From positions 1 through 37,881 of the forward strand of contig JBDTRY010000016.1 in assembly GCA_039931435.1 (NCBI GenBank): DNA of 37,881 nucleotides, in the 5' to 3' direction. Made by a program: the position numbers and the translations under genes. Source of the DNA: JBDTRY01 sp039931435 (lineage in GTDB: Bacteria > Acidobacteriota > Thermoanaerobaculia > Gp7-AA8). The notes under the pieces were generated by a model, which worked only from the letters and a program-made list of their open reading frames with translations, did no database searches and had not been told where the DNA came from. Numbering within the stretch: the stretch's first letter is position 1; each line of letters starts with the position of its first letter. Below, piece after piece: positions 7,739 to 15,619 of this stretch.

Positions 7739-7768
7739 ACTGTAAGCCCGGAATCTGCCGGATGTCAA
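7739..7768 (-). promoter_or_regulatory. Sigma70-type promoter of the methyltransferase/MTHFR gene
   Basis: On the minus strand a perfect -35 TTGACA (7768-7763) is followed after 18 bases by TACAGT (7744-7739), a four-of-six -10. The predicted start near 7732 falls immediately before the first base of the aptamer stem P1. The -10 is part of TACAGTCAG (7744-7736), which has an exact inverted copy at 7670-7662 just after the aptamer. If transcription starts at 7732 the two copies cannot both be in RNA, so the pair could be an operator rather than a stem. Confidence 0.6.
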
Positions 7769-7825
7769 CGAGCGGACCGCGAAGCGGCATGGCGCTGTCT
7801 GCCCGACCTGGATTCCCGGCTCCCT

Positions 7826-10006
7826 TCACTTCCCGGAGGGCTTCTTTCCCCGGATGAAATCCCGGAATCGCTGCAGCCTCCCTTCTACGGCCTGGCGGCC
7901 CTGCTCGATCTCGGTCGAGAACTGCCGGAATTTCTCGAAGGTGATTGCCGGTGGCTCATCGAAAGTATCCCGCTCGAAGAAGACGCGGCGAGCGATGTTT
8001 CCGAAGAATCCCGTGGGACAGCGCCGCGTCGGCTCCGTGCCGCTGAGGTAGACCTCGCGCAGTGGACCGGGGCATCCCTGCCGCCACAGAAATCCCGTTT
8101 CCGGATCGATGTCTCTGAGGATGACGCCCGCGGGCGCAGGAATGTCCCGGCCGTCCGTCCTCACCGACTTCATGTAGGTCCCCCAGATGGGGATGGCCGC
8201 GACCGAGGACGAGAGTCGAAGTGGAGCACCGCGGTCGAAGCCGACCCAGACCGTAGTGACGAGGTCAACGGTGTAGCCGACAAACCATGCGTCGCGGTAG
8301 TCGCTTGTGGTCCCTGTTTTTCCGGCTACGTTCCCGAGGCCGTAGCGACGAAGCCGGCTGGCCGTGCCCCGCCTGACCACACCGCGCAGAAGTGAGTGCA
8401 CCACGTAGGCCGCGGCGGGATCGATGACCGCCTCCCGTTTCACTTTGTGTCGGTAAATTGTCCGGTCTTTATGATCGCGAATCTCTGCGAGCAGGTACGG
8501 CTCTACGCGCAGTCCGAGATTGGGAAAGGAGGTGTAGGCGCCGGTCAGCTCGCGGATCGTCACTTCGACCACTCCCAGAGGAAGGGCCGGCACTTCTTCG
8601 AATGTTTCCTCGAAGCCGAACTCGCCGATCGTGCGGATGATCTTCCGGGTTCCGACTTCCTGAGCCATGCGCACCGTGGGTACATTCAGCGACTCTTCGA
8701 ACGCCTCACGCATGGTTACTCTGCCCCGATAACGTTCGTCGTAATTCTCAGGTTGCCAGAAGCGATCGCCCTCGAGAGCGATCTTCACTGGTGCATCGAG
8801 AAGGAGCGTCGAATTCGTGAACCGCCGGGACTCGATAGCCGACAAATAGGCGAATGTCTTGAACGCCGAACCCGGCTGACGATGCATATAGAGGGTGCGA
8901 TCGAGAGGGCTGACCTGGAAGTCCGCCCCGCCGACCAGTGCACGGATACCGCCGGTTGAGGGTGACACGGAGAGGATGGCCGCCTCCAACGGATCGTGAC
9001 GCGACTGGTTGCGGATCCATGAGTACCTTGTTTTGAGATCGGCCGTTCCATTTGCAGCAGCACGCTCCGCTTGCGTCTGCATCGATGGGTCGATCTCAGC
9101 GACGATCTTCAATCCCGATCGAAAGAGTGTCCCGGCGCCGGTGCGCTGGATGACTTCCGTTCGCAGAGCGCTCAGGTAGTAGGGGAACGGCGCCCGAGGC
9201 AGCGGCTTCGAGAAAAAATTAACGGGCCGCTGGCGGGAGCGCGCCAGTTCGTCATCGCTGATCCAGCCACGTTCATTCATGACCCTGAGCACGGCGTTTC
9301 GCCGCACCAGAGCTACGTCGGGATTGCGGTCCGGAGTGTCCCGGTTCGGGGCGCGAATGATTCCTGCAATCAGTGCTGCCTCGTCCGGGGTGAGCTGGGC
9401 GGGTGTTTTTCCGAGATAGACCCGCGCCGCTTCGTCGACCCCCAGGACCGCTTTGCCGTTGACGTGCCCGAGGTAGACGTCATTGAGATAGGCCTCGAGG
9501 ATTTCATCCTTCGAGAAACGCAGATCGAGGACGATCGCCATCAGCACTTCGATGAATTTGCGCCGGATCGTTCGTTCGTTGCTCAGGAATTTCATCTTTA
9601 TCAATTGCTGATCGATGGTGCTGCCGCCCTGCCGGAACTGGTGATGGCGGAGGTCGGTGAAAAGAGCCCGTGCCATTCCGATCGGGTCCACACCGAAATG
9701 ATTTCGAAATCGAACGTCTTCGGCAGCCAGAAAGGCATCGGGAACCCACGACGGAATGTTCCCGAGGATCACTGGGGGAGTGGCGCGCCAGTCTGTTCCG
9801 TAGACACGGGCAACGATGCGTCCAGTTGGTGCGCTGACGATTTCCGTAGGAGTTCGCCATTGATGATCAGCCATCGTGCGCGTGATCTGAATGTTCAGAT
9901 AGAACGCGTAACTGGCCACCGCAAAACCGAGAATGAAGATGATGACTGCACCCGCCAGAAAAAGCGTGCGCAAAAAAACGCTCGAGATGCGTGACATTCG
10001 GCGCAT
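7826..10006 (-). CDS. Class A penicillin-binding protein (bifunctional transglycosylase/transpeptidase)
   Basis: The 726-residue protein has an N-terminal membrane anchor (residues 10-36). A GT51 glycosyltransferase domain follows with catalytic Glu96 in AAEDVRFRNHFGVD, plus GGSTIDQQLIK and the LNDVYLG motif. A penicillin-binding transpeptidase domain carries nucleophile Ser380 in GSAFK, SLN at 439-441 and KTGT at 563-566. It polymerises and cross-links peptidoglycan on the outer face of the inner membrane. The overall size fits the PBP1A/1B/1C group. I see no long insertion typical of PBP1B UB2H, so the exact subclass is left open. The ATG at 10006 is used; a second ATG lies three codons in. 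The gene is divergent from the lysine-rich small gene. Confidence 0.93.
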   Translation of the reverse strand: MRRMSRISSVFLRTLFLAGAVIIFILGFAVASYAFYLNIQITRTMADHQWRTPTEIVSAPTGRIVARVYGTDWRATPPVILGNIPSWVPDAFLAAEDVRFRNHFGVDPIGMARALFTDLRHHQFRQGGSTIDQQLIKMKFLSNERTIRRKFIEVLMAIVLDLRFSKDEILEAYLNDVYLGHVNGKAVLGVDEAARVYLGKTPAQLTPDEAALIAGIIRAPNRDTPDRNPDVALVRRNAVLRVMNERGWISDDELARSRQRPVNFFSKPLPRAPFPYYLSALRTEVIQRTGAGTLFRSGLKIVAEIDPSMQTQAERAAANGTADLKTRYSWIRNQSRHDPLEAAILSVSPSTGGIRALVGGADFQVSPLDRTLYMHRQPGSAFKTFAYLSAIESRRFTNSTLLLDAPVKIALEGDRFWQPENYDERYRGRVTMREAFEESLNVPTVRMAQEVGTRKIIRTIGEFGFEETFEEVPALPLGVVEVTIRELTGAYTSFPNLGLRVEPYLLAEIRDHKDRTIYRHKVKREAVIDPAAAYVVHSLLRGVVRRGTASRLRRYGLGNVAGKTGTTSDYRDAWFVGYTVDLVTTVWVGFDRGAPLRLSSSVAAIPIWGTYMKSVRTDGRDIPAPAGVILRDIDPETGFLWRQGCPGPLREVYLSGTEPTRRCPTGFFGNIARRVFFERDTFDEPPAITFEKFRQFSTEIEQGRQAVEGRLQRFRDFIRGKKPSGK

Positions 10007-10111
10007 GTTCGTCTACATTGTTGTTTGCAACGAAGTTGCCGAAACAGAATTTTCCGGTTTTATCAAAAGTACGGCTCCCCACCGATGCACTTTTGAAAAG
10101 GAGAAATTCAA

Positions 10112-10225
10112 ATGGCAACCAAGAAAAAGGCAGCAAAGAAGTCAGCAGCAAAGCCCGCGGCGAAGAAGAGCCCTGCAAAGAAGGCCGCAAAAAAGAGTTC
10201 AAAGAAGGCCAGCAAAAAGAAGTAA
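10112..10225 (+). CDS. Lysine-rich histone H1-like small protein (37 residues)
   Basis: A short gene begins at ATG 10112 with a strong Shine-Dalgarno (AAGGAG, GGAG at 10100-10103, eight bases spacing) and ends at TAA 10223-10225. The product starts MATKKKAAKKSAAKPAAKKS and continues with the same KK/AA/S/P pattern to the end. It is almost half Lys, with Ala, Ser and Pro and no acidic residue. This composition is that of the C-terminal tails of H1-like bacterial nucleoproteins (Hc1/AlgP type), so it probably binds DNA or RNA non-specifically. It has its own terminator. Other frames through the same bases give longer ORFs, but without the ribosome site or the composition of a real gene. Confidence 0.8.
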   Translation: MATKKKAAKKSAAKPAAKKSPAKKAAKKSSKKASKKK

Positions 10226-10257
10226 CGAACTACATGCGCCCCCGTGGCGCTCAACTC

Positions 10258-10292
10258 GAAAGCTCCGGAGAATCCTCCGGAGCTTTTTTTTT
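10258..10292 (+). terminator. Strong intrinsic terminator after the lysine-rich gene
   Basis: AGCTCCGGAG (10261-10270) pairs perfectly with CTCCGGAGCT (10275-10284) around AATC and runs into nine T (10284-10292). It is 35 bases after the small gene's stop. Because three A precede the stem it may act weakly on the minus strand, where the FAD monooxygenase gene ends at 10296. Confidence 0.92.
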
Positions 10293-10295
10293 GGG

Positions 10296-11459
10296 TCAGA
10301 TCGAAAATGTTGCTGCGGTCATGAGCTGTTTGTCCATCATCGACCGCGGAGTGGCCCGGATGATCCCATTACGCAGTCCGCAAAGAACGGGATTACCAAT
10401 CTGGCCGAGACGACCGATGCGCCATGACTGGCCGGTGATCCATGCCGTCCTCTGCTTCCGTCGCCTCACGAACTCCTCGAATGCATCGGAAACCGGCAGT
10501 TTCTCTGAAAGGCATCGCCCAAGAACCACCGCGCTTTCGATGGCCATACCGCCGCCCTGACCCATGTTCGGAGTCGTGGGATGGACGGCGTCGCCGATGA
10601 GGATTACCCGTCGGCTGTGCCATCGGGGAAGGGGTTCGGCGTCGAAGATGTGGTTGTAGAGAATCGAGCGAGGATCCGTGGCTCTTACGATCGCGGGGAT
10701 CGGCTCATGCCATCCCGCGAACGCAGCCTCCATGGCCGCCTTGCGTTTCATCGGGTCGTCGATGGTGGTGGGGGCAGTATTGATGGTGGCGAACCAGTAT
10801 GTGCGATTGTTTCCGAGCGGCACGATTCCGAATCGTGAGCCGCAGCCCCAGCTTTCGGAAGTCGATCTCTGTATTCCGCCCTCGCCCACGACACCGCGCC
10901 AGGCAGCGTAGCCTGAATCCCGAAGTGAAACTCCAGGGAGCAGCTGCCCGCGAACCGCCGAGTGGATTCCGTCCGCCCCGACCAGAATGTCAGAGGACCG
11001 GGACGATCCATCCGCGAAGCGGACGAGCACTCCGAGGCCGGTCTCGTCGTAGGACAGGAACTCCGAGGCCAGTGAGATCGCGGATTGTTCAAGGTCTTTG
11101 CGCAGGACTGCCAGGAGGTCTGCTCGATGAATGGCAATCGTGGGTTCTCCGACTTTTTCTTCGAGCGAGGAAAGATCGGATCGTCCCAGAAGGCGCCCGT
11201 TCGATGTGAGAATCGAAGCGCTTCCAACGCGCGTCCCCGCGGCGATTACGGCCTCGGCGAGATCCAGCGTGCGCAGGGCCTTGATGGCATTCGGCCAGAG
11301 CGTGATCCCCGCTCCCACTGCGCTGAGTTGCGGGGCTCGTTCGTGAACGTGGACATCGTGCCCGGCCCGGCGCAGTGCGATCGCCGCAGTAAGCCCGGCG
11401 ATTCCGCCGCCGGCAATGATGACCTGCAGAGGCCGGGCGGGGTGGTCGTTGACGGCCAT
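10296..11459 (-). CDS. FAD-dependent monooxygenase (PHBH/UbiH-like fold)
   Basis: The 387-residue flavoprotein shows the three hallmarks of group A flavin monooxygenases. These are the dinucleotide-binding GGGIAGLTAAIALRRAG ending in an acidic residue (VHER) near residues 16-42, the DG motif ILVGADGIHSAVR, and the GD motif LIGDAVHPTTPNMGQGG that contacts the FAD ribityl chain. It would use NAD(P)H and O2 to hydroxylate or epoxidise a small, possibly aromatic, substrate; sequence alone does not say which. Close relatives include FAD-dependent urate hydroxylases, zeaxanthin epoxidases and salicylate hydroxylases. GGAG lies seven bases before the ATG, only 11 bases after the TPR gene, so it is the last gene of the signalling operon. 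Confidence 0.88.
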   Translation of the reverse strand: MAVNDHPARPLQVIIAGGGIAGLTAAIALRRAGHDVHVHERAPQLSAVGAGITLWPNAIKALRTLDLAEAVIAAGTRVGSASILTSNGRLLGRSDLSSLEEKVGEPTIAIHRADLLAVLRKDLEQSAISLASEFLSYDETGLGVLVRFADGSSRSSDILVGADGIHSAVRGQLLPGVSLRDSGYAAWRGVVGEGGIQRSTSESWGCGSRFGIVPLGNNRTYWFATINTAPTTIDDPMKRKAAMEAAFAGWHEPIPAIVRATDPRSILYNHIFDAEPLPRWHSRRVILIGDAVHPTTPNMGQGGGMAIESAVVLGRCLSEKLPVSDAFEEFVRRRKQRTAWITGQSWRIGRLGQIGNPVLCGLRNGIIRATPRSMMDKQLMTAATFSI

Positions 11460-11470
11460 GCAGTGCTCCG

Positions 11471-12583
11471 CTAGTGGACGCCTGTGTAGAAGGTCCGGAT
11501 GCGGGGAGAGAAGTACTCCGGCGGCAGAGTGGCCAGATCGCCCTTCTTGGCCCGTCGGAAAGCATCTTCGGCCTGGGCACGCCCCTGCGGATCGCGTTCA
11601 CCCTCAATGTAATACTGGGCGTATCGGGAGGCACCGAGGAAGGCCCAGAGCAGAGCATTGTCCTGCTGGCTGTTCGCCAGGTCGGAGAATTGCCTGGCGG
11701 CATCCGCATATTTCCCGGCGAAGTAATCGTCCAGTGCACTGCGGACGCGCCGGCGGAGTTGCGAGGTCACACTCTCGGTGGCCTTGACGTGCTGCGCCTC
11801 GCGGATGGCCACGTCAAAGGCGGTCTTCGCTCCTTCGGCAGAGTCCAGAACGCGTTGCCAGTCGCTCAGAGTTCGGGCGGAATTGGACCGGTTCGTGGCA
11901 TCGGAGAATGCCCGAAGAGCGGCGTCATATCTGGCGGCGGCCAGTGAGTCTGCCTGCTCACGTCTGGCGGAGTTCATCAGCCCGTCGGCCTCGCTCAGAG
12001 CGCCCAGAGCCCTCTGTCGTTTCTCTGTCGTGGACGTGTCCAGTACTGGAGGTTCGGTCCGGCGGGGCGTGGGGCCCGAACCGGGAGTTGGCGTCAGGAT
12101 CTGCACTGGAGTCGCCGGAGGCCGCGGACTGAATGTGGGAGTGGGAGTAGGAGTAGGAGTGGCTGGCGGCGGAATCGGCGTCGGCGGCGGCTTGTGCTCA
12201 ATCACCACGTCGATCCTGAATTCCTTGGCCTTTCGAATGTAGGAATCCTTACTCTCGAGATTGGGATCGGAACCGATCGTATGCTCGAAGTCCGCGATGG
12301 CCTTTTCGAACTCACCCGTCTCGAAGTACGCCACCCCACGATAGTAGTAAGGGAAGTACCCGATAAAGATGGTTCCGTAGGTCTTTTCTTTTCTTCCTTC
12401 GCTCGCTTTCTTGGAAATGGCGTCGTTCATTTTCTGGATGACGACAGGCCAGTTTGATTTCTTCACTGCGGCCAGTCCCTGGTCGTAACTGTCGTACCAG
12501 GTCTGAGCCAGCACTGTCGATGATGACAGGACGAGAAAGACGGTCGCTGTCAACGCCAGCGTCTGGAAGCGAACGCGAATCAT
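11471..12583 (-). CDS. Secreted TPR-like protein with Pro/Thr linker
   Basis: The protein has 370 residues. A Sec signal peptide comes first (RFQTLALTATVFLVLSSSTVLAQ, cleavage after ALA). Residues 30-115 are a TPR-like helical pair (YYYRGVAYFETGEFEKAIADFEHTI). A Pro/Thr-rich linker spans 130-190 (TPTPTPTPTFSPRP). A second helical region at 190-360 includes DYFAGKYADAARQFSDLA and LLWAFLGASRYAQYYIEG, again TPR-like. It likely works in the periplasm as a protein-interaction module. Its ATG overlaps the stop of the upstream transmembrane kinase gene (ATGA, 12580-12583). Translation is therefore coupled, and the protein could be a partner of the kinase's extracytoplasmic domain. No enzyme motif is seen. 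Confidence 0.78.
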   Translation of the reverse strand: MIRVRFQTLALTATVFLVLSSSTVLAQTWYDSYDQGLAAVKKSNWPVVIQKMNDAISKKASEGRKEKTYGTIFIGYFPYYYRGVAYFETGEFEKAIADFEHTIGSDPNLESKDSYIRKAKEFRIDVVIEHKPPPTPIPPPATPTPTPTPTFSPRPPATPVQILTPTPGSGPTPRRTEPPVLDTSTTEKRQRALGALSEADGLMNSARREQADSLAAARYDAALRAFSDATNRSNSARTLSDWQRVLDSAEGAKTAFDVAIREAQHVKATESVTSQLRRRVRSALDDYFAGKYADAARQFSDLANSQQDNALLWAFLGASRYAQYYIEGERDPQGRAQAEDAFRRAKKGDLATLPPEYFSPRIRTFYTGVH

Positions 12584-14364
12584 TGCTGCAGAATCTTCTC
12601 AGAGATCGCGTCGAGGTCGATACGGTGAAAGTCGACTCTCGCTGGCACCGACTGTCCCGGAGGAACCTGCACGGAAACCATCTGTCTCTCGCCTCCCTGC
12701 GGACCGACCACGACCAGATCATAGGTTCCAGCGGGAACGTTGATGCGCAGTGGCGTGCTCATATCGGGCTGCGTCAGCGCCACCGTTTCTTTCGTGTCGG
12801 CGTTCACGATTTTCTCCAGTTGGCCATAGGGGCTGGCGCTGAGAAGGATCCGTCCTTCCGATCCCGGCAGAGCGCCGGTATCGGTTCTGGTGGCCACCGT
12901 ATCGGTCTGTCCGGGAATGACAGCGTTCTTCTTCATGACAATCACGGCTACAACAATGGCGATGATCAGCGCAGCAACGATCGTTGCATAGAGGGCGACT
13001 GGCTTCTTCTTTCTGTCCCCGAGGCCCGGATGGTGCTGATCCATGACCGTCGATTCCGCCGGCGACAGATTGGTGCCGGGGGCCGTGGCCATGAGAGTTT
13101 CTTCCGTGGAGTCCTTATCGTAGTCGGCGACCGTGTCCGACAGCGTCGGCGCCGTTGGCCGGCGTGGAGCTTTCGTCGTCGGTGTGGGCGAAACCCTAGG
13201 CCGGGGTCCCGTTACCCGCTCGTCGACGATTGTCGATTCATCGACGTCGGCGTCCTCGGATGCGACCGTCGGGGCAGTCCTTGTAGTTCGTGGCGTCGTG
13301 CGCGTCGGTCCCGTCGTTCGTTGCGGACCGGTCGTGCGCTGTGTAGGGCCTCCCCGCAAGGCCATCGGGCCGGTCGTGAGTTTTCTCGTGGGATCGACGG
13401 GCAATTCGGGGAGCAGAGTTTCAAGCTCGACGGCGAAGTCTCCGGCATTGGGAAAGCGATCCTCGCGATCCTTGGCCAGAGAGCGCATGACCAGCGCTTC
13501 CAGCGCGGCGGGGAGATTCGCTTCCGGATTGACCTGCGAGGGCGGTACCGGCTTCTCCGTGGCATGTTTGAGAATGTACCCCTGCGGGTTCGTGGCCACG
13601 AAGGGGGCGCGGCCGGCCAGCATTTCGTAGAAGACCACGCCGAAGGAGTAGATGTCGCTTCGGGCATCGAGGTATTCGCCTTCGCGAAGGAACCCGGCTT
13701 GCTCCGGAGAGGCATATTTGAGCTTCCCGAGAAACATGCCGGTCTGGGTCAGGCCGTGACCGCTTCCCCCCTCGGAAAGCTGCTTGGCGATTCCGAAGTC
13801 GATGACCTTGACCAACAGTCGTCCCTGGTGATCCTGGGAAAGCATGATGTTCTCAGGTGAGACGTCGCGGTGGATCAGTCCCATCTGATGAAGGTGATCG
13901 AGGCCATCGAGTGCCTGAATGGCCACTTCCGTCGCGGCTCGCGCGGGCATGGGGCCGTTCACTGCCTGCCACTTCTGAATGTTCGTCCCGTCGATGAATT
14001 CCCAGACCATGTAGTAGGTTCCGTCATCGAGGGTAGAGAAGTCGTAGAGCATCGCCAGGTTGCGATGCTTGATCATGGTCGATGTGCGGGCTTCGGCCAG
14101 GAAGCGTTGCAGAGCCTGATCGTCGGTGGCGATGTTCGCGCGCATGATCTTGATCACGCGCTCTTCATTCAGGTGAATGTGGCGGACCTTGAATATCTCG
14201 CCCATCCCTCCCATCCCAAGTCGCTCGACGATCTGGTACTTGCCATCGATGAGGCGATTGGAGTAGGTACGCTGAAAGCCAGTGACACGTTCCCCGCAGG
14301 CAGGACAGACATCGACATGTTCATCGAGCGGCGCTTTACACCGGAGACAGGGGATGGCGGTCAT
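12580..14364 (-). CDS. Transmembrane Ser/Thr protein kinase with zinc ribbon and extracytoplasmic PEGA-like domain
   Basis: The protein has 594 residues. Residues 6-23 form a zinc ribbon (CLRC, CPAC). The PknB-like kinase domain spans about 43-315: glycine loop LGMGGMGEIF, Lys72, Glu91, catalytic HRD with Asp167, DFG at 189-191 and SPE at 219-221. The catalytic loop reads HRDVSPEN, with Ser169 in place of the usual Lys. A Thr/Pro/Arg-rich cytoplasmic linker (about 325-450) has TTGP repeats and three T-[IV]-x-D motifs (Thr378, Thr411, Thr439). One membrane helix lies at 456-477. The outside part (about 500-585) resembles a PEGA surface domain. It would phosphorylate cytoplasmic proteins in response to envelope signals. 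GAGGAAAA precedes the ATG. Confidence 0.92.
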   Translation of the reverse strand: MTAIPCLRCKAPLDEHVDVCPACGERVTGFQRTYSNRLIDGKYQIVERLGMGGMGEIFKVRHIHLNEERVIKIMRANIATDDQALQRFLAEARTSTMIKHRNLAMLYDFSTLDDGTYYMVWEFIDGTNIQKWQAVNGPMPARAATEVAIQALDGLDHLHQMGLIHRDVSPENIMLSQDHQGRLLVKVIDFGIAKQLSEGGSGHGLTQTGMFLGKLKYASPEQAGFLREGEYLDARSDIYSFGVVFYEMLAGRAPFVATNPQGYILKHATEKPVPPSQVNPEANLPAALEALVMRSLAKDREDRFPNAGDFAVELETLLPELPVDPTRKLTTGPMALRGGPTQRTTGPQRTTGPTRTTPRTTRTAPTVASEDADVDESTIVDERVTGPRPRVSPTPTTKAPRRPTAPTLSDTVADYDKDSTEETLMATAPGTNLSPAESTVMDQHHPGLGDRKKKPVALYATIVAALIIAIVVAVIVMKKNAVIPGQTDTVATRTDTGALPGSEGRILLSASPYGQLEKIVNADTKETVALTQPDMSTPLRINVPAGTYDLVVVGPQGGERQMVSVQVPPGQSVPARVDFHRIDLDAISEKILQQ

Positions 14365-14407
14365 GGGGTTTTCCTCGAAAGGTGGCTTGTTCCTATCTTA
14401 ATCGACT

Positions 14408-15619
14408 TTAATGGTCCTGCAGAACGAAGCTGCAGACCGGATCCGCCCCGAAACGGACGATATCGCCGGCCTTCAACGCCGCCTTGTCGATGCGTTGATC
14501 GTTGACGAACGTACCGTTCGCCGATTTGAGGTCCTCGAGCAGAAAGAGTGCTCCATTTACGGTGATTTTGGCGTGTTTTCGAGAGACGGCCGGGTGGCTG
14601 ATGATGATCTCGCAGCTGCGATCTCTACCCACCGTGAGGTCAGTACCCTCGACGTCGTGAGATGCCAGCGCGCCGGAGCCGTTGGCAATGAGTTTCCAGT
14701 GCATGTCGGCCAGTGGAACCGGCTTGGAGTAAATGTCCGGAACAACCACTGTCGGGCGCTGCGTGGAAAGGTACTGCTGAAGAGCATCCAGGAATTCCTG
14801 TGCGCTTCCGTAACGCTTGTTTTCGTCGAACTCCAGAGCCTTCATCACCAGGCCGTCGAGGGTGGAGTCGATCTCAGGGCGAATGGAACTCGGGGGCTTT
14901 TTCTCGCCGCGGTAGATCGCTTCGATCAGCTTGCGCAGCGATCCGCTACTGAAGGGCAGGGAACCGGTGAGCATTTCGTACAGCAGCACTCCCGTGGAGT
15001 AGATGTCGCTCTTCGCTCCGGCGTCCTTGGGCTCGCGAATCTGTTCGGGGGACATGTAGTGTGGTGTCCCCAGGAGCAGTCCGGACTTGGTCAGTACGGT
15101 GTGACCGGCGCCACCCGCTCCCGCTTCCTTGATCTTGGCGATTCCGAAGTCCGTGACTTTGACTTCGTTGTCCAGTCCGCAGATGAGGTTTGCCGGTTTG
15201 ATGTCACGATGAACGATCCCCTTGCTGTGGGCATAGACCAGCGCCTCGAGAAGATCACAGGTGATCTCAATGGCCTGATCGACAGGGACCACTTTCAGGC
15301 GGGCGATGAGCCGGTCGACAGGCTCTCCTTCGACGAATTCCATGACCAGGATGGGCCCGGTTTCGCTGGGAAGAAACTCGTAGAAGCGGGTGATGCGGTT
15401 GTGACGGAGACGGGAGAGGATCTGAGCTTCTTTGATGAAGCGCTTTCGCGCCGTACTCTCCTTGGCCAGTTCCTCGGACATGACTTTCAGGACCACGGGA
15501 AATCCCTGCGGAAATCCGCCGCTCTCCTCGATGGTGGTCCCGACAAAAACGTGCGCCATCCCTCCTTCGGAGAGCTCGCGCTCGACTTTGTATCGGCCGA
15601 TGACCTTTCCCACCATCAT
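14408..15619 (-). CDS. Ser/Thr protein kinase with C-terminal FHA domain
   Basis: This 403-residue protein has a PknB-type kinase domain at 10-285 and an FHA domain at about 310-400. Kinase features are the glycine loop LSEGGMAHVF, Lys45, Glu64, HRDIKPAN with Asp139, DFG at 157-159 and MSPEQ at 189-193. FHA features are GR (331-332), Ser346, His349 in SRKHA and Asn368 in SANGT, all phosphothreonine-binding signatures. There is no membrane helix, so it should be cytoplasmic. A kinase joined to a phosphopeptide reader suggests recruitment to phosphorylated partners, possibly the transmembrane kinase encoded next (43 bases downstream). Its ATG overlaps the stop of the FHA gene upstream by four bases (ATGA), so the two are coupled. 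Confidence 0.95.
   Translation of the reverse strand: MMVGKVIGRYKVERELSEGGMAHVFVGTTIEESGGFPQGFPVVLKVMSEELAKESTARKRFIKEAQILSRLRHNRITRFYEFLPSETGPILVMEFVEGEPVDRLIARLKVVPVDQAIEITCDLLEALVYAHSKGIVHRDIKPANLICGLDNEVKVTDFGIAKIKEAGAGGAGHTVLTKSGLLLGTPHYMSPEQIREPKDAGAKSDIYSTGVLLYEMLTGSLPFSSGSLRKLIEAIYRGEKKPPSSIRPEIDSTLDGLVMKALEFDENKRYGSAQEFLDALQQYLSTQRPTVVVPDIYSKPVPLADMHWKLIANGSGALASHDVEGTDLTVGRDRSCEIIISHPAVSRKHAKITVNGALFLLEDLKSANGTFVNDQRIDKAALKAGDIVRFGADPVCSFVLQDH

Noticed and set aside
7621..7770. SAM-I riboswitch in the methyltransferase leader
   Set aside because: GCAACC is present, but the four-way-junction pattern of SAM-I (GGTGCTAAT and kink-turn) is not. The SAM-II layout fits much better.
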